Positions 57,044 to 62,820 of a stretch of DNA of 64,000 nt are shown here, piece by piece. The notes under the pieces are model-generated. The model ran no database searches. It was not told the DNA's origin and saw nothing but the letters and a program-made list of their open reading frames with translations. The translations under genes and the position numbers were made by a program. Source of the DNA: Mermis nigrescens (Eukaryota > Nematoda > Enoplea > Mermithida > Mermithidae); the NCBI GenBank assembly GCA_036768485.1, contig JAVLUZ010000401.1:248001-312000 (forward strand), given 5' to 3'. How positions within the stretch are numbered: position 1 is the stretch's first letter; each line of letters begins with the position of its first letter.

Positions 57044-60000
57044 TATAATTTATAAACGAAATCAATTAAATCATATTCAGAGACAGTACGAAGCAAAAAG
57101 TATATCACAGCGTATTATTTCCATTTTCAAATTTAACATATCATTCTTATTTGTCATTAATACGTACATAAAATATGCAGTCGGCTCTTTTCCGAAGGAA
57201 GTGCGATGAAATTCAAATTTTCAGAAATCTAATCAAAAATGTCTGATTTCCGCATTCATGCAAAATGTCTAAGTGATTGTAATATTTTTCATAAAAAAGC
57301 TGCGAACATTACTAACAAGGGCTAAAGAAATAAAATTTCGAATTACTACTCAAGAATGCAGCTTAAGAATCGATTTTTATGGGATTTCTCTAAAACATTT
57401 TTTGAAAAATATATTATTTTTTTAATGCTAATCTTCTTACCCTTTACATGTGCTGCCAGTATATGTATTATTTAGGTGTGTGCACGAAAGTGAAACAAAT
57501 TGAGAAAAAACAAACCAGAAAACTATTAAACGCACTCACTCGTAACATTCAATCGTAATATCTGGTGGAACCGCCCAGCCGTTATTCGTAAAAAACACTC
57601 GTAAAAAGTACTCGTAGAACTCGTAACTCGTAGCCCGTGGCTCGTAAATCTCAGTTTTTGATGAAACGGAAATTAGTAGCACTCGTAGCTCGTACTCATG
57701 AAACCGTCATCCGTAACTTCTAATTCGTAGCTTTGTGGTGACTGGAAGCCCTTTTCTGTTCATGTAGGTTTCAAAACAATTTTAACAGCAGAAACAGCTA
57801 TTTTTGCATAGTTTTCTTCAATTTTCAATAAAAAAATTTCAATGTTTTGCATCAAATGCTATAAATACGAGAAATCAAGCAGTAAATCATGCTTCTGAAC
57901 GTCTATCCGCCTTAATTTTGCAAATTTCTTGGCGCTTCGCGCCAGATTTTTGTTAAAGTCTTAGAAATTTAATGATTTTTTTGCAGAAAATTGTTATAAT
58001 TCTGAAAATTTAAGAAAAATATGACTTCAAAAATGATTTTGTGTAAAAGTATACAATGTAAAACACCGAAAAATGCTATTTCGCGCGTTGAGGGCAAAAT
58101 TTTGGACCTGTTTTTGACTTTTTTGGAAAAGTTTGTATACCGCCCCCTCCCGCTACTGGATGGATCAGAAAGTACAGTAATTCTCGCATTCGTCTGCTAC
58201 CATAAAACGTTCAAAGACTCTTTTTTGTAAAGCGCAATCTAAAAGCAGTTGGTTATAATAGTGCGACTTTAAAGAATCTGATAAAGGCTGACGACGACGA
58301 TAACGCGATAGCACAACAAGGCGAAATAGATGAGGCTAACTTTGATTCAGATGATCTAGATTTCGATGATGAATTATCTGCTTCATCAGATTGAAAAAAA
58401 ATTCTGGCCAACACCAATAAACATTTGTTTAGTTCGATAAAGTGTTAAATATTACGATTATTCTCTAGCTCATGTACATACAAAATATTCTAAGAGTACT
58501 ATTTATGGGTATAGGTATATAAGCGTGACCCTCGGCATTACCCTCGGCCTCGGCCTCGGCCGAGGCAAGGATTTTAAGTCGCCTCGGCCGAGGCCGAGGG
58601 TCCAATAAGAACCCTCGGTCCGATCACTGCTTCAGGGAATCATTGTGAAAAAATTCTTAGTAGCTTGTCCCGATCTCCCTGGATGCGGGTCAGTCAGTAC
58701 CACACGTGGGGGTTGGGAGTTTGCTTCCCCTCAGAAGGCCGAATACCCCCCTCCCCCAAAAACCAAAATACCCCCCTAGAATTCAATTTTTGAAATTTTT
58801 TTCTTGTTTTTGTCGCAGTTTTTTCATGCCAAAGGATAGTGCTCGATGAGAAACGTTGAAAAATTGATGTTCTTTCGTCATACTATCATTTTTTACCTAT
58901 GAAAAATCTTTGCACCCCCACAGAATTTTGGTGCTGCCAACTATGGTCAGTACATTCATACATATATTTATCCTCTTGTTTTTCAGATTTCATCTTGTAA
59001 GCCTTGAAGGAAAAAATCTAGAATAAGAAAATTATGAATATGTATATAGAGATTAGAGTTGGCGAAAATTATTTTTAATGAACCTTTTACAAATTGTCTG
59101 TTTACTAATTGTCATACATTAATTCTCATTTTAAAATCATATTGTCGAAATTGTCCTTAAGGAGAGATTGTTATAAGTTCAAGGGGTTCTGTTTCATTGT
59201 CCGCTGTTGTTTGGAATGTCTTTTTGTAGGTTGTGCATAAACGGATCTTTTTTTATCTATGGTATTTCGCAGTTTTAATCGTGAACAGGAGACAATGCAA
59301 AGTTCTTTGTAGTACCGATCACAAGTTTTTGATTTCGAGATTTTGGTGCGATTTCCTGCGTTTTTCATCCGCGTGAGTCAACGAGTGATCTGAATTAAGA
59401 ATTTTGTGTGAAAGGAACGTTAAACTTTTTTTCTTGCTCTCATAACAGGAAAGCTGCAAAATATAGTCGTCCATTAGACTGGTTATTCAGTGCGTCTATG
59501 ACGGCCTTTTGATTTCTTCGAAAGAAAAATTTGAAAATTTTTCTCGGAAGATAAAATCAGAGGGAAATAAGAATGAAATGGATATTCGTCTTAAATGGGC
59601 TAGAAATAATTTCTTTTTTTGCAGTCGCATTGACTTTTGCGCTATTTTATTGCTCAAGATTTTTATTTAGATCATATTTTTATAAAAAATTGTCCAAGTG
59701 AAAGGCGGCCCTAAAAACTTTACTCTATATTCAGTTATTTAGAATCCTGCACCGATGCGCAAAAACGAAATATAGGTAAATGTAATTTTAGTCATTTTAC
59801 AACACATCCATTGTTAACATTAAAAATTGAATTTTCCTTTTAAAGTCTTCCCATATCCCCCACCGAGCAAGTACGAACGAAGGCGCAAAACGCCGAAGGT
59901 TTTGATAGTTCGAATTGCATAATAAAATCACTCCGCGATTTTAGAGTAAAATGCTCGTACATATGGATGTACATACATACGTAGATGCTTATATTATGTT

Positions 60001-60551
60001 GTTTTTTGACCGTACTATAGGCGAACTAATAGAAAAACAATTGAAACATGGCATAAAGCGAAGAAAATTGGTTAATTTTGTGTTGAAATTTCTAGTCTCC
60101 ATGAATTTCCTATTCCTGAAAAAATTTTACATTTGATGAGGCGGTCGCCGTCCACCCCGTCCCACACCCAGTAAATACGGCTCTGCTGACTAACACCGTT
60201 CTATTTTCAATGCATCTATGTACACATACATATGATCATACATGTATTGGCTCAAAATGTTGGGTGGGGGTCCCCAGCTATTTTGGGGGAGGGCGTAGAT
60301 GACTTCCAGTTTTTGCCCAAAGTTTCAAAAAACTGAAAATGGCCAAAAACGCAATTCGTTGCCAAAAATAAGGGGGGTCAAAATTTTATGACTTGGGGGC
60401 GGGGTGAGGGACGACTAACGTTGGCTGTAGAATCCCCCATCCGCCTGTTACATGTACAATATGATGCTTTGCTCATTATACTTCAGATAGAGTTCCACAA
60501 ATTCGTCAACTTGTCTCAGATTGCGTCTCGACTCCACCTGTTCACGACTAG
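43188..60551 (+). CDS. SAAL1: SAAL1 homologue (10 exons)
   Basis: SAAL1 (serum amyloid A-like 1) is an all-helical, armadillo-like protein described as promoting cell proliferation in human synovial fibroblasts; its molecular mechanism is not settled. Ten exons with matched phase give about 377 residues (human has 474). Recognisable blocks in order are RNPSPP near the N-terminus, DCIPTTTYSQKFVLE (human DCIGSTVYSKHWLFG), EEVFCSLWDMS (human NEICRVWDMS), EIMMGIAANVLCVPEI (human EICVGILGNMACFQEI), FFIIKQSARTDLV (human CFIMSSSTNVDLL) and KIDGKAADSIILFLQ (human KVDLPLIDSLIRVLQ). The start at 43188 is the only ATG after the in-frame stop at 43128-43130. The C-terminal exon is uncertain. Confidence 0.9.
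43854..44934. mobile_element. Family 8 hairpin element, copy 2
   Basis: The arms 43854-44033 and 44762-44934 are inverted repeats of about 175 bp, with the same tips as copy 1 (TAGCAAAGAAAAATGCTCCG). The loop carries a family 7-like insertion at about 44060-44205. It lies in SAAL1 intron 1. Confidence 0.75.
44935..46560 (+). repeat. Family 8 flanking repeat with spaced TTTACAC words, copy 2
   Basis: Aligns with 14838-16445 in the same order, including ACACATACGGGAACATGCCAC at the start and a TGTCCCAGTG...GTAGGGG end. It shares its last kilobase with about 860-1985. No coding frame was recognised. Confidence 0.7.
46561..47402. other. SAAL1 intron 1, last part
   Basis: Very AT-rich, with TTATAATT repeats around 47040-47190. 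No features were recognised. Confidence 0.5.
47403..47513 (+). CDS. SAAL1: SAAL1 exon 2
   Basis: The acceptor is TTCCAG ending at 47402 and the donor is GTGCTC at 47514. It is 37 codons, phase 0 on both sides. It starts ETEREMLQDKRL, and its second half, LEEVFCSLWDMSANK, corresponds to the human block ending ICRVWDMSMDED. WDMS is the most diagnostic motif of the protein. Confidence 0.95.
47514..48289. other. SAAL1 intron 2, first part
   Basis: AT-rich sequence without recognised features. Confidence 0.5.
48290..48649 (+). mobile_element. Family 1 element, copy j (5' truncated)
   Basis: Starts inside the family (AAATTTCCTGAAAATTCG), keeps CGGCGCTTCGCGTCG, and ends CATGCTGTACATGTCTG. The C-rich left tip is missing. 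Confidence 0.7.
49003..49086 (+). CDS. SAAL1: SAAL1 exon 3
   Basis: The acceptor is TTTACAG ending at 49002 and the donor is GTAAGT at 49087. It encodes 28 codons starting AVSKFIFDHNYIDLFMSAVQ. This aligns without gaps with human VALFLQEFNAPDIFMGVLAK. Phase 0 on both sides. Confidence 0.95.
49215..49294 (+). CDS. SAAL1: SAAL1 exon 4
   Basis: The acceptor is CTAAAG ending at 49214 and the donor is GTAAGC at 49295. It encodes EIMMGIAANVLCVPEIANKL then ASCHEF, leaving two bases. Human SAAL1 has EICVGILGNMACFQEICVSI at this position. A family 2 repeat begins about 18 bases after the donor. Confidence 0.95.
49313..49592 (+). mobile_element. Family 2-like element, copy i
   Basis: Starts CATAGATGCACAAGCTTGG and ends CCCCCCGTGCATGTCTG. 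It begins about 18 bases after the SAAL1 exon 4 donor. The interior diverges from other copies. Confidence 0.55.
49864..50082 (-). mobile_element. Family 5 element, copy 5 (perfect 8-bp TSD)
   Basis: The ends are CATACATGTAACCGGGGG and CAAACCGTTACGTGTATG. TTCACAGA lies on both sides (49856-49863, 50083-50090). It is 219 bp. This copy fixes the family's true borders. Confidence 0.9.
50253..50312 (+). CDS. SAAL1: SAAL1 exon 5 (60 bp)
   Basis: The acceptor is TTTAAG ending at 50252 and the donor is GTAAGA at 50313. Its first base completes Cys with the TG of exon 4. It encodes NFVLNACSFRDSATLREVF, which aligns with human QVLLHCLYDSDPPTLLETS. This exon explains why the tempting open frame at 49670-49740 is not used. 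Confidence 0.9.
50354..50864 (+). mobile_element. Family 2-like element interrupted by a family 6 element
   Basis: GTCTACAA flanks both sides (50346-50353, 50865-50872). The left part has GGCATAGGGAGGGGTGGGAG and AGGTACTGTTAGGCGATTTT, like the family 2 right end in reverse. The right part has CCCCCCCCTCTGGCC. The family 6 copy splits its right end. It lies about 30 bases before the SAAL1 exon 6 acceptor. Confidence 0.7.
50682..50851 (-). mobile_element. Family 6 element, copy 2 (perfect TSD, nested)
   Basis: Ends CAGGCACGTAGCTGGCC and GAGATACGTGCCTG. CATCCCTA lies on both sides (50674-50681, 50852-50859). It is 170 bp, the reverse complement of 7452-7625. Confidence 0.9.
50902..51017 (+). 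CDS. SAAL1: SAAL1 exon 6
   Basis: The acceptor is TTTTCAG ending at 50901 and the donor is GTAAGA at 51018. It encodes CLHAFIDNDAWTSEPLSSRF and then ELHVFDEIFFIIKQSAR. DEIFFII aligns with human DSICFIM. One base carries over to exon 7. The preceding intron (590 bp) is mostly a nested pair of transposons. Confidence 0.9.
51309..51533 (+). CDS. SAAL1: SAAL1 exon 7
   Basis: The AG at 51307-51308 is chosen over the stronger-looking one at 51282-51283 because only the former keeps phase. It also gives a gap-free alignment: SARTDLVISALALVDSLLEK with human STNVDLLVKVGEVVDKLFDL. It encodes about 75 residues including YCRKSYHVLSSIHCLSSCEQ. The donor is GTAATG at 51534. Confidence 0.9.
51897..51980 (+). 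CDS. SAAL1: SAAL1 exon 8
   Basis: The acceptor is TTTCAG ending at 51896 and the donor is GTATGA at 51981. The phase fits on both sides. It encodes YFANNVASNIFIANIFLRYI then LSSDRFH, which aligns loosely with human TVLASVFSVLSAIYASQTEQ and EYL. Exons 7 and 9 would also join in frame without it, so it could be alternatively spliced. The human alignment argues that it belongs. Confidence 0.75.
52081..52552 (+). mobile_element. Family 5 element split by a family 7 element
   Basis: Outer ends CATGCATGTAACGGCTCG and CTGTTACATGTATG belong to family 5, with flanks TGGCTGGC and AGGCTGGC (7 of 8). The family 7 element at about 52122-52358 (CACACCTGGGTGTGGGG to GCCCACCTACTG) interrupts it. Its flanks TTCCGGCC and TCCCGGCC again match at 7 of 8. 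Confidence 0.75.
53272..53740 (+). mobile_element. Family 2-like element with an internal TATAGCTA tandem repeat
   Basis: Flanked by ATAGGGAC and CTAGGGAC (7 of 8). The left end GGGAGGTATTACTCCC and right end CTTGCACACCTATG are family 2-like. Between about 53330 and 53660 the interior is an irregular tandem repeat of about 40-55 bases containing TATAGCTA and a GGACTCAAAAA-like spacer. Confidence 0.65.
54525..54704 (+). CDS. SAAL1: SAAL1 exon 9
   Basis: The acceptor is TTTTTAG ending at 54524 and the donor is GTTAGC at 54705. It encodes about 60 residues starting KIDGKAADSIILFLQAVLRV, matching human KVDLPLIDSLIRVLQNM. Next come an acidic linker and a helix, LRCCLQYCQSLTDWFTENEI. Confidence 0.9.
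54705..55332. other. SAAL1 intron 9, first part
   Basis: Contains a short family 7-like element at about 54872-54971 (CACATGGGCGTGGGGC to GCCCATGTATG). Otherwise AT-rich with no recognised exon. Confidence 0.5.
55738..55926 (-). pseudogene. hAT transposase C-terminal fragment, inverted copy
   Basis: Read on the minus strand it gives QKLLFVKHNLKAIGYNS, an Asp-rich linker, DSDDLDFDDELSASSD and a stop. LLFxKHNL just before the end is typical of the hAT dimerisation domain tail. It duplicates 58222-58394 in inverted orientation. Confidence 0.7.
56429..57751. mobile_element. Fold-back element with TACGAGT motifs
   Basis: Left end GGGCCCGGTTTCACCATAAG. Right end TTTGTGGTGACTGGAAGCCC, an imperfect inverted repeat. 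The outer 200 bases at each end are full of TACGAG/CTCGTA words (ACGAGTTATGAATTACGA). No clear target duplication is seen. It shares the GGGCCCGGTT tip with the element at 12013-13789. Confidence 0.6.
56861..57050. repeat. (TAA)n/(TTA)n microsatellite, palindromic
   Basis: Runs of AAT/TAA pass into runs of ATT/TTA with the switch near 57010. The central 40-50 bases form a perfect palindrome. An open frame of poly-isoleucine through it is an artefact. Confidence 0.9.
58222..58394 (+). pseudogene. hAT transposase C-terminal fragment
   Basis: Reads VKRNLKAVGYNSATLKNLIK, an Asp-rich stretch, then DDLDFDDELSASSD and TGA at 58392-58394. The catalytic and zinc-finger parts are absent, so the element cannot move itself. 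It is nearly the same peptide as the inverted copy at 55738-55926. Confidence 0.7.
58701..58945 (+). mobile_element. Family 7 element, copy (perfect 8-bp TSD)
   Basis: Begins CACACGTGGGGGTTGGG and ends GCTGCCAACTATG. GTCAGTAC lies on both sides (58693-58700, 58946-58953). It is 245 bp, and the interior includes GTGCTCGATGAGAAACGTTG as in the other copies. Confidence 0.88.
58954..60239. other. SAAL1 intron 9, later part
   Basis: No confident exon. A good acceptor at 58986 is followed by a short open stretch and could be an alternative SAAL1 end. A GGCGCAAAACGCC variant of the recurrent palindrome lies at about 59881. Confidence 0.45.
60240..60459 (+). mobile_element. Family 5 element, copy 6
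   Basis: Starts near CATACATGTATTGGCTC and ends CTGTTACATGTAC. The flanks share ATATGAT. It ends about 30 bases before the probable last SAAL1 exon. Confidence 0.7.
60487..60551 (+). CDS. SAAL1: SAAL1 probable terminal exon
   Basis: The acceptor is CTTCAG ending at 60486. With the G of exon 9 it reads DRVPQIRQLVSDCVSTPPVH then Asp and TAG at 60549-60551. The phase fits, but similarity to the human C-terminus (around YSPVVEDFIKILREV) is weak. The human protein is about 100 residues longer, so other exons may lie in 54705-60486. A competing acceptor at 58986 would give a short DFIL tail and a stop. Confidence 0.45.
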
Positions 60552-62479
60552 AGGCCGTTTCCATCGCCTATTCCGTCAAACGCAAGTTTAATATGAATTT
60601 GACGCTTCTGCTTTGACACTTGCTATTCCTGGTTTCTCGTTATCTTAAATGTATCACCTACTGAAATAATGTTTTAAGTTTTTATGAAATGCTAGATTAG
60701 GAAACACTGAAGATTAAGGGAGCAAGAACTTTTTTCTTTTACTTCATGTAAGCGAAAAATTGACTTTTCAATTGAGTTCTTACAAGTTTTGCTGGCTTGA
60801 TCAATAGAAAAGCAAGGTAAGAGACGAGCTGATTGACTTTCACTGTCTTCCTTTTCTCGTGCTAATATTTTAAGCTGCTCCCCCAACCACACGTGTTAAA
60901 TTTACCTACCATATTTATGATTTTATATAAGTTCGCTCTTTACAATGTTCTAGCGTGTTACGTATGTACATAGGTACATACATATATCTACATGTTTGGT
61001 CTCTGATCGTGTTTATTAAATAAAGAATATTGTCAAATGTGATTAAATTAAGAAAAAAAGTTAATGATAAGTATTTCACGAAACCTTGTGCTTGGCAGAC
61101 AATTTGCTAATCGATTTAAATTGACTATAAAAGTGAGCTACACTTACTTCGCGGAACCTTGCGCATGGATCACAATTCGTGGATCAATGCAAATTGATCA
61201 CAGAAGCAGTTTAAAGTGAGTCGAAAATCTCGTCACTGTGCGCAGAAACTGTAAAGGGACTGGTATCAAGGCGTCTGTATAACAACTACTCTCGCTTTTT
61301 CTATTATTAGGCATCAAATATTTCCTTTTGACGGTTTCATTTAAATTAATTATTAATTTAAATCGATCAATTCGTGAAAACTCGATTTTTTTGTTAATCG
61401 AGCGAACACAAGTTGCAGAAAATTTGACTTATGTAATCGAGTAATCTCCCTTTGGAATTTTCTGCCTGAACAAGATATAAGTCTCCCTGATAGACGTATT
61501 TTTCTCAATAGATCAAATTGACTTGACTTAACCCATTGGGCTTTAATAAGCGCAGTCGACGTATTCCCTTTGCGTTTTACCCGCTTTCTTCGATTTTCTT
61601 GTAGTTTTTGCATATTTTTTACTCTGTGCACACTTGTATTACAGTAAGTTGCCTAGAAGCCATTGCAGAACCGTTGTTACAGATGTCTGTATAGGAATGG
61701 CGATTCCGGTTTTAGCTGTTGCACACGGCCAAGTTAGATTAGCCACCCTGAAAAAACTATGCACAGTCTTTACTGTAGGTATAATTTAAAAATAGTGTCC
61801 TCCCCGGGAACAATGTTGCCATTGCCCACCAACCGTATTTTTTTAGCTGTCTTTTCGTTAGATTTTCTTCTGAATTTAGGCTTTTTGACTGAACTGGAAT
61901 ATTCTATTGGTAGGAAAACATACATACATAAACGGGTAAAATATAAGGCGAAACGGTACCAGGTATTCCCTAGTAAGGCTAAAGTTAAGAATATGGTACT
62001 TTTACAAAAGGAGCAAAACGAATACGGAACGCCAAAATTTTTTCGCCAAACTGGTAGAACATGATAAATTGAAGCGCGGAAAAAAAGTTGGTGAAAATCT
62101 GAGCCATACTTGCAAAGTTGCAGGCAACTCTCGATTTGAGTATGGAGATGGTTAAACGGCTCGATCCAAAGACTTATAACACATTTGTCAGAAATAAATA
62201 ATCTGGGCTGAAATTACGGAAGGAAGCATTGCAATGAAGGAGAAACAAGAAAAAAGATGCGGAAAGCTTTTTGAAATTTTGAGAAAAACTTTAAAAAATT
62301 TTCATATTTCTTGCATGTTTTTTTCGGTTTTACGAAAATCTAAGTTTTTGCTTCTATTATACTTAGGCTTAGGCTTAGTATATCTGAAAAGGTGTTTAAA
62401 GCTGCTTAGGTCGAGGTCGCTCCCGCTCAGGTCGATGTATAGATGCTTAGGTCGATGTATAGAGGGCATAAGTAAAAGG
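60552..62479. other. Intergenic region downstream of SAAL1
   Basis: No recognised gene. An open stretch around 61640-62160 (including LAVAHGQVRLATLKKL and KLKRGKKVGENLSHT in different frames) could be exon-like or a decayed pseudogene. I cannot place it. A TTAGGC/TAGGTCGAGGTCG run leads into the minisatellite. Confidence 0.4.
61019..61024 (+). promoter_or_regulatory. Possible poly(A) signal of SAAL1
   Basis: This is the first AATAAA noted downstream of the SAAL1 stop, about 470 bases after it. The motif is common in AT-rich DNA, so this is only a candidate. Confidence 0.25.
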
Positions 62480-62820
62480 TGGCGCTGGCGCTGGCCCTGG
62501 CGCACATGGGTAAAGGTGGTGCTGGCCATGGCGCTGGCACTTGCCCTGGCCCTCGGCAACTGGGTAAAAGGTGGCGCTGGCGCTGGCCCTGGCCAACTGG
62601 GTAAAAGGTGGCGCTGGCCCTGGCCCTCGCCAATTGGGTAAAGGTGGCGCTGGTCCTGGCCATTGCCACCTGGGTAAAAGGTGGCGCTGGCCCTGGCCGC
62701 TGCCACCTGGTAAAGTGGCGCTGGCGCTGGCCCTGGCCCTCGTCAACTGGGTAAAAGGTTATGCCGGCACTCAGCTTTGGCCACAGCCAAGTGGGTAAAG
62801 GTAGCGCCAACCATTTGCCC
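62480..62820 (+). repeat. GC-rich minisatellite (unit about 35-40 bp)
   Basis: Irregular tandem copies of a unit like GGTAAAAGGTGGCGCTGG followed by CGCTGGCCCTGGCCAACT. About nine units are present. It stands out sharply from the AT-rich surroundings. Open frames on both strands (up to 135 codons) are repeat artefacts. Confidence 0.9.

Larger units (their letters stand above)
55333..58629 (-). mobile_element. Family 4 hAT-type element, copy 2
   Basis: Ends CAGTGATCGGACCGAGGC and CTCGGTCCGATCACTG. CTTCAGGG flanks both sides (55325-55332, 58630-58637). It is in the opposite orientation to 28243-30844: its left 320 bases are the reverse complement of that copy's right end. It holds two transposase C-terminal fragments and a nested fold-back element, and fills much of SAAL1 intron 9. 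Confidence 0.92.

Noticed and set aside
56958..57209. 83-codon ORF that is mostly isoleucine.
   Set aside because: It reads through the (TAA)n/(TTA)n microsatellite.
62234..62810. ORFs of 99-135 codons on both strands.
   Set aside because: They are translations of the GC-rich minisatellite (GAGAGPGQLGK-type repeats), open in several frames at once.
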